DNA of 64,000 nucleotides from the NCBI GenBank assembly GCA_031771865.1, contig JASISA010000040.1, forward strand, positions 620,001-684,000. The letters run 5' to 3'. Below the pieces are notes generated by a model. The model made no database searches, had not been told where the DNA came from, and worked only from the letters and a program-made list of their open reading frames with translations. This DNA comes from Nothophaeocryptopus gaeumannii (lineage: Eukaryota; Ascomycota; Dothideomycetes; Mycosphaerellales; Mycosphaerellaceae). Below, piece after piece: positions 52,932-63,288 of this stretch. The stretch's first letter is position 1. Each line of letters opens with the position of its first letter. Both the position numbers and the translations under genes were made by a program.

Positions 52932-53799
52932 ATGATCAAGACAGCGCTTATCACCGGTGGCACCAAAGGAATCGGACGATGTATGGTCCGGCGATTCCTT
53001 GAGAGAGGCTACAAAGTCTTCTTCTTTGATATCGACTGGATCGAATTGGAACACACTTTGAACCATTACCTGAAGGAATACTGGATGAAGTGATCTCCTC
53101 AAGGAGCTGTATGCAATTTGCGAGATATGCAAGATATTCGCGAGAAAGTCGAGACAGGGGTCACTTTCCTCGATGGCAAGATCGACATGCTCATCAACAA
53201 TGGAGGCATTTCTTCACCAAAGTGGAGCCAGGATATGACAACGCACGATCCAAGAACTATGGAGCAGTGGCAAGCGTGAGTGGATCGCATGGCCCTCTGT
53301 AGGATTGCTACGCTAACATCAGACTAGCTACATCGCGACCAATCTCACAGCTCCTTTCGCAACATCGCAGGCCTGTCTTCCCTACATGGAAAACAAAGAA
53401 GCAACCCAAGACGACTCCGACAGCGCTGCAGACCGGTGCATCATCCACATCGGATCATTTCGAGCATCTTAACGCGACCCAACCCAAGAAGGGTACGTAT
53501 CAACGAAAGCAGGCCAGCTGGGCTCCATGCACAGCATGGCAATCTCTCTCAAGCCTTTCGGCATCCGAGTGAACTTGGTCGCGCCGGGTCGAGTCAAGGT
53601 CGCCCACGAGAGCAGGGAAGGCGATGAGAAAGGTTTGAAATGGGCGGAGCTTAACGAAGAGAAAGACGTCGCTGATCATCCCGCAAACCAAGCCGGACGA
53701 GCAGACGATATTTCGGATGCAGTTTGGTGTCTGGTGAACGCGGGCTTCGTTTCTGCTCAGGACATCGCAGTGGACGGCGGTGCGACCAAGAAGAAGTAG
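52932..53799 (+). pseudogene. Short-chain dehydrogenase/reductase with two in-frame stop codons
   Basis: The start is ATG 52932 (MIKTALITGGTKGIGR, NAD(P) fold). TGA at 53091-53093 interrupts, but the same frame continues QGAVCNLRDMQDIREKVE and GKIDMLINNGGIS. A normal intron, 53277-53328, follows (MEQWQA joined to YIATNLTAPFATSQ). A second stop, TAA at 53470-53472, precedes QEGYVSTKAGQLG (the catalytic Tyr-x3-Lys), then PFGIRVNLVAPGRV and a complete C-terminus GFVSAQDIAVDGGATKKK. There are no frameshifts. With both stops ignored, the protein would be a full-length ~260-residue classical SDR. Substrate unknown. Confidence 0.8.
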
Positions 53800-54060
53800 G
53801 TTAACATTTCGTTACTTTCACCGCTCCGTGAGCATCCAGACCATGCGGCGACCAATCTGAGCGATAAGTAAATTGTTCATTCAGTTAGAAATACAGTCTA
53901 CGAACTCAACTCTGTCAAGAGGAATGCATTATCCCAGCCCATAAGTCATATCTAGCCGATTCCCAGAGATGTTTTAATCCTCCAATGCTGTGCACTAAAA
54001 TAATCCAGACTTCAACATTCAATCCCACCACGACTCGTCTCCTTCCTCGCCCACTCTCTC

Positions 54061-54876
54061 TTACGCCTTGAAATCTACTGCCCTCTTCGCAACACAAGAC
54101 TGCACCCCGGTGATCGGATCCGTCGTACAAGTCTGAAGCCCTCCAGTATTGATCTGACCTGTATAAGGATCATAGCTCTGCGAGCCGTAGAAATCAACGG
54201 GGTTTCGGTTGTAATCGTAGTAAGCTTTACAGTATTGGGGGTCGTAGTTGCTGCGATAAGCATTAGCAAAGCAACACAAGGAAAGGGAGGGGAGGGAGGG
54301 GGGGAGGGAAACGAAGGGAGGGAGGGGAAGGGAAGGGAAGAAAGGAGAGGTAAGTAGGGGAAGCATACCATGGTGGCCGATTGTAAGGGTTCACACCATT
54401 CTCACAAAATCCCACATAGCCCAACGAACAAGCATACTGTGCTTGAGCGCGATTGTAGGCATCTTCATTAACCCAGGACGTCCCGTCTGGGGGACGGTTG
54501 CTGTCGTAGGACAGTTTCGAGTCTTTTGAGTTCTTGAAATTTGCGTCGTTCTGATGTTGTTTCGCATATTCCACGCATTTTTCTTGAATGTCTTGGGGGA
54601 GCTGTGTGAACTCGTGGATCTGGGCTTTGTTGGCAGCGTTGGCTTGATTTTGGGTGTTTTGAGTGTTTTCGGCGTTTTCAGTGTTTTCAGCGTTTTCAGC
54701 GTTTTCAGCACGAGGGAGGAGTTGAGCCTGGACGGTGAGTTAGCCGGGTGTCCTGTGAGGTATACAACTGGTTGATTAATAAGAAATACCTCAGGTGTGT
54801 TGTCAAGTGCTGGTACAGCGGCTGCGCTGACGACCAGGATGGCCAGGATGGTTGCGGCCGTATCGATGAGCTTCAT
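54061..54876 (-). CDS. Secreted hypothetical protein with Glu-Asn-Ala tandem repeats
   Basis: Exons 54876-54790, 54727-54369 and 54250-54061, giving 211 aa; the splices join NTPE to AQLLPRAENA and RPPC to NYDPQYC. Residues 1-20 are a signal peptide (MKLIDTAATILAILVVSAAA). From about residue 36 there are seven to eight 3-residue repeats (ENA, ENA, ENT, QNT) encoded by a 9-bp minisatellite. Seven cysteines lie in the second half (EKCVEY, YACSLGYVGFCENG, PPCNYDPQYCKAYYDY, LQTCTTDPITGVQSCVA), with Tyr/Asn-rich surroundings. I know no matching family. Export outside the cell is the only safe inference. The last intron is unusually purine/pyrimidine-skewed. Confidence 0.7.
54281..54360 (+). repeat. 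G-rich purine tract inside an intron
   Basis: An ~80-bp run made almost only of G and A on the plus strand, with many GGG and GGGG blocks spaced 1-5 bases apart. It occupies most of the last intron of the secreted-protein gene, where the transcript has a long pyrimidine tract. The plus strand could form a G-quadruplex. Confidence 0.8.
54650..54711. repeat. 9-bp coding minisatellite (GTTTTCAGC)n
   Basis: About seven units of GTTTTCAGC with single-base variants (GTTTTCGGC, GTTTTCAGT, GTTTTGAGT). On the coding minus strand each unit reads Glu-Asn-Ala or a near variant in the secreted protein. Confidence 0.85.
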
Positions 54877-55702
54877 GTTGATGAAGTGAGCTGGGGGATG
54901 TATGCTGAAGATCTAGTCTTGGCTGGAATATCGTTCCAATGATCGTTTATCGGGGAGAGATCCTTGTGCTTGGTATGATGAGTTGAGTTTCTTGGTTATG
55001 TCGATCGTCAGAAAAGGATGTCAGGGAGCCCGCTATATACCATCTGCGAGTTGACTGCTTTCTAGCACAGTACAAGTATTTTGAGGACCATTTGATCACA
55101 GCCTCAATATGCGACTGAACGGGTCTATTCTTGGCTTTGCTAGCGTGGTTGGTAGCCCTACTTGCGAGAGCACGAGCATGTTGTGCAGACGGCATGCTGT
55201 GCCTCGTGCTGCAGGGAATATCTCGAAGTGAACACCTGACGCACGTCCTATCATCTACCTCGCTCCTCGCTCCTGGTACAATCTGCCTGAGGTGATGGGC
55301 TGAGGCGTCAATAAGGTTGCTCCGGCATCTAGGTACAGGGGATCCTTACGCAAGTCCAGAACGAATCGAACCAGGCATATCCTCAAGTGCCGAACTACTT
55401 TGCCCCCCGTAAAGATCTATGATGGGCCGACGCTGACCTCCCTCTCGTATTTGAATACTCTTGCCTCAATGTGAAAGGCAGAATTTTCAACGTCAGTCAG
55501 GGCTCGAATGCAATTGACCGGGTAGCCTTTGTCACTCCGAGAACACCAACCAGCCTCGCTCTGTCGGCCTCACGCCACCAATCGAGCTCCAAGACCGCGG
55601 AGGGAGGTTCTCGACCGGAAAGGCAGATCAGCTCTGCTGCTCACCAGGAGGTCCTCCTATTTGAAGTGCTGCGGCGGTCAATTCGTATCCGTCGATACCA
55701 AC
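54877..55702. other. Intergenic region between divergent genes
   Basis: About 830 bp including the promoter of the secreted-protein gene. Plus-strand frames starting at 55471 and 55529 run into the next entry in different phases; I prefer the downstream ATG. Confidence 0.4.
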
Positions 55703-56044
55703 ATGACACCCAAATTCTTCAACCACAAACGCAAAGATTCGAGAGGCTATTCCAAAATATCCGCAGAGTCCAGCAAAGGGACAGCCGTAGAGCGGCAGCT
55801 GTCCACAAATTCAGAGACCACCTTCTCAACGAGCAAATCTCGAGAGACGAGCAAGTCCGAAAAGTCAAGCTTCAGTTGTTTTCGTCGACGAAAGGCGGCG
55901 GAAAGCGAAGTTGGAGAAGCATCGAGTAGATCAAAGAAGGACAAGAAGAAGGACAGTGAAGCGGAGTCGCAGAAGTATAACTGGTCGGAAGGTCTTCAGT
56001 GGGTTTATAGCGGGACGCATATGCCCGGATATTTCATCATATGA
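55703..56044 (+). CDS. Small charged hypothetical protein, 113 aa
   Basis: The frame from ATG 55703 reads MTPKFFNHKRKDSRGYSKIS, then Ser/Thr/Lys-rich sequence with repeated KSRETSKSEKSS, FRRRKAAES and KKDKKKDSEAESQ, and ends KYNWSEGLQWVYSGTHMPGY-FII. The aromatic C-terminus after a disordered basic region looks selected rather than random. No known family, no signal peptide. The open frame extends upstream without a better start. Confidence 0.45.
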   Translation: MTPKFFNHKRKDSRGYSKISAESSKGTAVERQLSTNSETTFSTSKSRETSKSEKSSFSCFRRRKAAESEVGEASSRSKKDKKKDSEAESQKYNWSEGLQWVYSGTHMPGYFII

Positions 56045-56466
56045 GATGAGCGGAGAAGTGATATGAGGCGGCAGTGGGTGATTCTGTGTTGTCCGCTGTT
56101 GTCGAGAGCTGTGGGATGGGATGGAAGTCACGGGCAAGATTTGCAGCAAAGGTCTGTCTCTGTTTCCAGGGACGGGTTCATCATGCCTCCGTAGGAATGA
56201 TGGGAGCATAAACTTCGTGCAGTCTCAAGAGTGCTTTATATTCGCGACTCGATGCTGCAACGCCTTGCTTTCTCTGGCGGTTGCCAGTGGCCCTTTGAAG
56301 GCCGGCCTATGCCATGAAACGCAGCCGAGAATGAAGTCTGCACCATCTCTCGGGAGAACATCTCAGGAACTTGGCACAATCGCAGGGGGTGCTGCATCGA
56401 CCTTCATCACTCCGCGGAACTACGCATTTGTGCCTGCCTCGCAGTTCTTTTTCTCAGGCCTCGCTT

Positions 56467-57660
56467 CTATTCCGCAAGTCGCTCCGTGGCCTTTTGAATC
56501 TCTTTCTCCTCAGCTTTCCTCTCAGCGCGCTCCTGTCGACGATCAGCCTTTCGTCGCTCTGCTCGCTCCTCCAGTACCTCCCCATGATTAATCCTTTCCT
56601 CCAATGCTCGCATTCGTCTGATGGCGGCCTTTGTGAGGAGCTCCCCTGTCACACCGTCATCGTTGACCTGGATCACTCGTGGCAAATGGATTTTCGTCTT
56701 TTCCGGTCTTTGTGCGATCAAGCGCTCTCTTGTCTGTCGCCTGTTCCTCACTTGCGTAGAGTCCACCGGAAGACCCCAGACCGTGACGTCTTGACAGAGA
56801 GTCTCACGGGAAAGTGGGACATTGACCTGCAGCATCAATGGCTCTTCTCCGCTCTGCAGTGTCCGGTTTACTTCCAACTGATAAAAAGCCCCGTTCTTCC
56901 ACCTGGCATCGCTTATTGTCGCATCGCGGCTCCACCAAGATGTCCCAAATACCTTCAGGGACATAATCATTATCGTCACCCGGCAGAGTAAGCATGTTTC
57001 CGTCCCTCGACTTTGCCAGTCGTCGCCCGGCTGTGTCTTACGAAGCATGCAAAAAGGGGCTTCGCACGCAGTCCCTTCGCCGATATGCCGCGCGGTCCCG
57101 AAGTATAGCTTCACGGGCTGGGCGTGAACGAAATGCCCCAATCCTTCTTCAAAGACTGCCGCTGCGAGTCTTTTCAGGTTTTGGAGTCTAGCGAATGAGT
57201 CCAAGTCTCTGTCCAAACCTTCTGAGATATCATCTGCGTGCAGTTCCAGAGTTCTTAAGTTCTTGAGCCATATCCAACTCTGTCCAATTTCGGTGGCTCT
57301 CTGAAATGCGGATATTTGTATTGGAGTGACGGATCTGCCATAATGCTAGGGATTGTATCTGCTGAACACCAGAGCAAGGGGTGTTCTCAAGGCCTCTGCC
57401 ATCTGTAGGCATTCGCCCTCAGCACTCCTAGTCCTCTCTGCCGGATACACCGAGCTCTGCACTCCTTCAAGTCTGACAGACTGCCGGAGCTGCGATCGCC
57501 ACGCTCCAGCTCGCTGAGATAGACGAATGGAGGTTTCTCAAAAGCGGCGTTGCGATCGTAGAAAGGACAGCCTGATCTGTGACGCTTGGACATTAGAGGA
57601 GGCTCCACAAGCGCCAGTTCCTAGATCATGGCTCGAAGTTCCCGTGGAAGGTCAAGTATT
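56467..57660 (-). pseudogene. 2EXR/F-box-like protein, decayed
   Basis: On the minus strand a start-like LDLPRELRAMI appears near 57650, followed by a stop (TAG) where the sister copy at 57960 has Trp (MIWEYAL), then LALVEPPLMSKRH and further fragments. From about 57330 one frame runs through VTPIQISAFQRATEIGQSW, KNLRTLELHADDISEGLDRD and QNLKRLAAAVFEEG to the stop at 56467, with a basic coiled coil at the end (EERAERRKADRRQERAERK). DLPxELRxxIWxYAL is the hallmark of the fungal 2EXR/F-box-like group, which is large and mostly of unknown role. Two or more frame breaks between 57330 and 57640 could be introns or damage. The nonsense codon argues for damage. Confidence 0.5.
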
Positions 57661-57931
57661 CTTGGTTTGATTGTGATTTTTGAGGATTTTCATCGCTTTG
57701 ATGAGCGAGGTTGTATGCCATGTTCGCGAATGTGGCCGACGAGCGAGGTGACGTAGAAGTTGAGGTTGGAGGCGCATTTTGAGCGAAATGAGATCTAAGA
57801 ATCATATCCTGCGGTGTTGAGGACAGACTCGGGGTCTTCAAACATAGGCCTTCAAGCTTTATGGTATGCGCTGTCCTGGGACACTCTCGCCCAACCACAG
57901 AGACAGCAATTACCAGCTTGAATCCTGAGCA

Positions 57932-58260
57932 CTAGCAGAGCAGAGGCGGTTTTAGTAACGCATACTCCCATATCATGTCTCTCAGCTCTCGTGGAAGGTC
58001 CAAAATCGCGCACGTCTCCGCCCCGCTCGAGACCTTCAGCGCATCGAAGCTCGTGGTAGGCAAGTCCACGGTATCATTTTCGTCCGACATGTCTGCTTCC
58101 TTTACGAGCGCCGCTGTCACAGCATGGAGTACTCTCAGAAGCTGCGCTCGGTCTCGATGTTCTCCCGCGGCGATGCGACTTGCGTAGGCCAGATTCTCAT
58201 CGCGGTGAATATCAATATCCGTTACTTCGATATACGTAGCTGGCAGAGCGTCGTTCTAGA
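57932..58260 (-). pseudogene. Mosaic of alpha/beta-hydrolase C-terminus and 2EXR N-terminus
   Basis: One minus-strand frame (about 58257 down to 57932) begins NDALPATYIEVTDIDIHRDE then NLAYASRIAAGE, which closely resembles the C-terminal region of alpha/beta-hydrolase-fold-3 esterases around the catalytic Asp. It continues without a stop through LLRVLHAVTAALVKEADMS into CAILDLPRELRDMIWEYALL, the 2EXR start motif. A stop follows. No ATG is present at the head and the esterase lacks its His-containing end. I read this as a fusion of two gene remnants. Confidence 0.5.
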
Positions 58261-58649
58261 TCGGCTAGGTGAGCAGGCATGATAAGATCGAAGAGCCCAA
58301 TTGGATTAGCCTAGCACGTGGCAGGAGACGTTTTCGACTGACCATCTGAGCCCTTGCGCCTATTCTTTATATCGCCAATCTCAAGCTTTGGCGCTATGGG
58401 GAGCACATTCACGTAGGGCTCGAGCGCCTTGGTGAATCCTTGTTCCAAGGAGAATGTCATGTCGCTATCCTTCGCAGCGTGTTGGCCGCGAAGTTGAAAC
58501 AACTGGCGAACTGTTCCCCTTGTATAGAATCTGCACGTCAGTTGGAGTGGTCAGATTTTGAGTGCGTTATCGAGATAGGTCATGTCGGAAAGGTGGAGGC
58601 GCATTCTACTCGTTGAAGGCGACTTTATTCCCTTTCGAGATTCGACTTG

Positions 58650-60506
58650 TTACACAGCGGCGCTGTCTTTCACAGTCGCATCCTTGATGGTAATTCCCAC
58701 TACTTGTTTTGTGTCGAGATCCCCATCAGGGTCGACGCCATCAATGCTCGTTTTCGCAATCACATGCCCAGCAACTGCGACTTCACCATTATCAATGCCA
58801 TCGGCAAAAGCCTTGCGCTTGGGCATTAGGTATCGGACGTCGATGTATCGAAGCACGCAGGTCATGCCAATACACAAAATCCAGATGGCAATGCAAGATT
58901 GCCAGGCATACTTGTCTGTCGATGTTTTAGCGAGGGAAGTCGAGGAGAGTTTTGAGGCTTACAATAGGGGGCCTGGCTTGCTGGCCAGATGAGTACTTGT
59001 GACCACGCGGAAATGCCGTAGTAAGATGCAATCGCTACTCCAACGACCAGACTTCGCGCTTCAGGGTCTTGCGGGATTCTAGATGTATAGCGATTTAGCG
59101 AACTATCCCACAGGCGACTGTAGGCAAGACTTACAAATCCGACAGCCAGGCCATGATCAATGGCGCTGTACCCAAACACATGTAGTTGATGAAGTAGCTG
59201 GCATATGCGGCCGAAAGTGGTATGGAGCTTGGGTGGCTGGTCCATATCGACATGATGATACACGGTATTAGACATATCACGCCTGTAATCATTAGCTCTA
59301 TTCTCGGTTCTGAAGGATTGCTCATACCTTGCGCAACAATCAGAAGCCAGCGAGTCTGAAGAACATCCGACAGAATGGCCCAGATCCAAACAAAAGCGAC
59401 ATTGATGGCACTCCCTCCAATAGGAATTACATTCACATCCTCAGTCGACCACCGGCGTGACCCGTCGGCGTTCTTGATTGACTTCAGGAAGAGGCTGAAG
59501 TAGTTGTAGCCATACGTGGCGAGGACGATTCTAGCATACAAGACCGCAATGAAGTAAACGACCCAGGTCGAAAAAGTCCTCTTCGCTGATGCCCATGTGA
59601 CGGGTTTTGCTTCGGCTCTCTTGTGGCGGAGAAGTCGTCCGATGGCCAGCTCCTGATCGTTTCTGCTGAACCAGAAAGCTCTTGGGTTGCGTTTGTTCGG
59701 GTAGTCGGGCAACATGACAATCCCTAAGAAACCCCATACTACGGTAATGATCGCGTTGATCACGAACAGCCTACCATTCGTCAGCTTGGAAGAACGACGG
59801 TGTCAGAAAGAGTTCCTACCAGCGCCATCCTGCCAGTCCGGAGTGGCCGTCCATGGTTGCCATGATGGCTGCCTGAAGAGCGCCTGACAGCATGTTTCCG
59901 ACAGCCTGACACGAATGGTAGAACCCCATCCGCTTCGCTACCTCTAGAGGGGTGTACCAGTGCCTATATTCAATCAGCGCTATGCTCAATCGGTTGGCCA
60001 GTATTCCGACTCACATGAATAGTGTCATCATGCCTGGCCATGCACTGCTTTCAAAAGCTCCCAGAAACACACGAATAATGTAAACTTGTTTCGCGCTGGT
60101 CACCATCGCCATGAGCCCAGTCAAAATTCCCCAGCCAATTTCGAGACCCGGCAGCCACAAAGACGGTCGTACGTAGGTCATGATGACCTGGGAAGGTATC
60201 AACATAACGCAGTATGCAACATTGAAGGCCGTCGTAAAGTAATTCAGCTCGTTTCCATACAAATGCAAGTCTTCTTGCATTCCCTGATAGAAGTCAGTAT
60301 GTTTCAGAATCGCTAGTGATTCGTGAGGCATCTCTTACACTGACGTAGGCATTGTTAATATTCTGCTGATCGAGGTATTTGATGACCTGGCTGATACAAC
60401 CAAAGGTCATCAAGAAGATATCAAGCCGTCGCACAAACGCCTTCTCTTCCTTCGTACGCTCCGGTGTTGGTGTCGCGAGCGCCAGTGACCTTCCAAACAG
60501 CTTCAT
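58650..60506 (-). CDS. MFS transporter, allantoate/nicotinate permease (anion:cation symporter) type
   Basis: Seven exons: 60506-60339, 60283-60016, 59963-59820, 59770-59328, 59282-59135, 59078-58963 and 58915-58650; all six introns are 42-59 bp and keep the frame (about 517 aa). The N-terminus ERTKEEKAFVRRLDIFLMTF and the segment YLDQQNINNAYVSGMQEDL with NYFTTAFNVAYCVMLIPSQ match the fungal Dal5/Tna1/Vht1 group. HWYTPLEVAKRMGFYHSCQ follows, and a central loop has LLRHKRAEAKPVTW. About twelve membrane helices. Typical substrates in this group are allantoate, nicotinate, biotin, pantothenate or dipeptides; the exact one is unknown. It shares a promoter interval with the FAD oxidoreductase gene. 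Confidence 0.92.
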
Positions 60507-60913
60507 GGCGGCGGTTGACCCTCGCGAAGGAATGACGGGAAGTTGAAGATGCGAACGGCTAGAGAAGAGAGCATGATCAATCTATACTTGCCACCTGATA
60601 GCGCGCGGCTAATCCTCTGCATGATCAATGCGATCTTGTACTGCAACATCGGCCGAAGGAGGGGTGTTGCGATGTGTCGTCCTTCGAAGATCGGCGTCTT
60701 GGCATCTGGCGAAAATGCAGATAGCCGCGATAGGCCTGCCACGGCCAATCCTGAACGGAAGTAGCAGCCTCGTGACGGAACCAAGACTTCTTGAACACCG
60801 GCCCGTTGCCATTGACGGATGCTTGAGAAGACTTACCTATTCCAAGAGCTGAGCATTGGCAAACTATCCACCTTTGGTGTTACAAGCAGCTTTCGAGACA
60901 CCACATCACAGCA
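60507..60913. promoter_or_regulatory. Bidirectional promoter between MFS transporter and FAD oxidoreductase
   Basis: The start codons are 407 bp apart and divergent, so the interval serves both genes. The short frames inside have no domain. A uptake-plus-oxidation pair sharing one promoter suggests co-regulation. This is inference. Confidence 0.45.
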
Positions 60914-62434
60914 ATGGCCCCTCATGCGACAGACAGCCCTGAGGTATCTTTACCGGATCGATCGAGTGAAGTTGAGAAAGTGGAGATCATCGGCTACAGG
61001 TCTTTGCCGGTATCAGATCCCTGCCTCTCACTCTGGCATCGGACCACGAGAGCCTTTGAGCACCTACATGAGAACGAAGAGGGGCCAATTCCCACGAAGT
61101 CGAAGTTTGTGATCATCGGCAGTGGCCTGTCCGGATCGCTGACCGCATTCTCGTTGGTAGAGAACGGCATCCATGGCGAGGATATTGTGATTCTAGAGGC
61201 TAGAGAAGCCGTTTCTGGTGCTTCTGGAAGGAACGCTGGCCATGTGAGACCGGATGCTTTCAGGGGCTTCACAGCATATGCACGTATCCATGGCGAAGAA
61301 CAAGCAAGGAAGATTGTCGAAAACGAGAAGTTGGTCTTCGAGAGAGTCGGTGCCTTTGTCAAGAAGCACCAGGTTCCTTGCGACTTCAATTCCACAACCA
61401 CATTCGATGTCTGCCTCACGCCCGAGTTTGCTGCGTATGAGAAGGAGAGCTTCGAGGCGTACAGCGCGGTGGGCGGAGATGTTTCGCACGTCAAGTTCTT
61501 CGAGGGAGAAGAGGCCAGATCCAGAACGAAGGTTGCGGACGCGATGGCAGCGTACGAGTGGCCCGCAGGGTCAAGTCATCCAGCAAAGCTTGGCCAATTT
61601 CTGCTGAGAAGCCTGATCTCCAAAGGAGTCCGGTTGTACACGCATTGCCCCGCCACGGAAATCACAGAGCACACCTCCGCCAGCGACCAAGATGCCTCAA
61701 GACGGGACGTCCAAACTGCAAGAGGAATCGTCCAGGCAGAAACTGTCGTGCACTGCACCAACGCGTATGCTGCATATCTCCTCCCACAACTCGCGACATT
61801 CGTGACGCCCAATCGAGCGCAAGCCCATTCCTTCGTGCCTGGCCGTGCACTGAGCGGGTCCAACGCGCTGAAAAGCACTGCATCTTTGCGGTACGATCTT
61901 AAGCATTTCTTCTCGTTCATCCAGCGAGAGGGCGATGGAACTGTGGTTTTCGGCACCTCCCGAGAGAATCCAGAGTGGAGCCAGGAGACCAAGAGATCCA
62001 TTGTGAGTTTCGACGATACCGCATACAACCAGGAGGCTGCAGACTCGGCGGCGCGGGCTTTCAAAAAGCTATTCCCAGAAACCCGCACCAAGACAGTAAG
62101 GCACGGAGAGGGGCCAGAGCATTATTGGTCAGGAATTATTGCCATGACGCCTGATTCAGTGCCCATGGTGGGCGAAGTTGAGGGCAAGCCAGGTCAATGG
62201 ATCCTTGCTGGTCATAATGGTAGATCTTCGTTCTCTCCCCATGAAATGCTCCGGCTGGATAGCTGAATCTGACAAATAGGTCACGGAATGGCGCGTATTT
62301 GGACCTGTGCTCCAGGGCTGGCGAAATTGATATTAGGGGAGCCATGGTCAGCAACAGGGCTGCCCGAATGTTTCCAATACAGTCAGGCCAGACTGGATAG
62401 AGCAGCGAGGCAGAAAGTGAAGAGTGTGTGGTGA
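60914..62434 (+). CDS. FAD-dependent oxidoreductase (D-amino-acid oxidase/DAO family)
   Basis: Exons 60914-62219 and 62280-62434, giving 486 aa. Without splicing the frame stops early at 62266; splicing (AATG|GTAG...AATAG|G) restores GHNGHGMARIWTCAPGLAKL, the conserved FAD-binding end of the family, and a natural stop. The dinucleotide fold is SKFVIIGSGLSGSLTAFSLV with EAREAVSGASGRNAGHVRPD. A substrate region includes TVVFGTSRENPEW and YWSGIIAMTPDSVPMVGEV. Relatives oxidise amines or amino acids (for example gamma-glutamylputrescine, sarcosine or proline analogues). No signal peptide and no obvious PTS1 (ends KVKSVW), so cytosolic. Confidence 0.92.
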
Positions 62435-63288
62435 GGAGGACGCGGTTGTTTTGAGGAAGCGAAGCGTAACCTGGAAAGAAAGGAGTCGGTCAGACGTTCG
62501 GCCGCTCTCCGCCAGCACAGACCGCATGGCCAAGAGTCATGTCCTTCGTGGCGTCATCAAGCCTGCCATCTTCACCTCGAGGATCAAGCATTGCCATTCT
62601 ATGGCTTGGTATGGTATGCTTGGTCCGGAGAGCATCGACCAGCCAGGCAGTACCTCAGCTCCACATTTTATGTACATTTTGTACTCCGTCTTTAACAGTG
62701 ATCACGCGACAATGCATTTACGTGTTTTGTACAGCGCCGCATCCGCCGCTAGAACTACTGTAGATACGCCGAGACCTCACAGATGGCCACTCCAACCGAG
62801 GTCGCTCCTCAACCTGCGATCATTACTCAGCTCACAAACTCCCATCACTACTCATTCTCTGGCCGCCACGCCTTGAGCAAGCTGGAAGGACACTCCAACG
62901 AGTCCGATTACAGGGTCAATACATACATCACTACTTCCACAAGATGAAGTGAAGACAGACGATATTAAACTTCCCTTCCACTGCTCATCCTCCGATCCAT
63001 CCACACCCAATCTCAAAAGCCAATTTGCCGAGAGCTGTCTAGACCGGTACACCTGCACCTCCACTCCTCCACCTGTTTCTACGAATTTGTTTCCCTTACC
63101 CTCACCCACGTTGCTTATCTCTTCAGCTGATACCGTGCTGACAGCACCGACTTTCCCGATTCGTGCATTGGCAGCTCATGGAGTTCGTTACTGAGTTGTT
63201 TTGCCTTCTGCTCAAAGATATTCGATAAAGAGGAACAAATTCTATTGGGAAAATTCAAAGGAATATATCTTGGTCTGCGAGGTCCATC
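62435..63288. other. Intergenic region, no gene seen
   Basis: About 850 bp between two plus-strand genes. The frame at 62424-62876 lacks a domain. It must contain the promoter of the permease at 63289. Confidence 0.45.
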
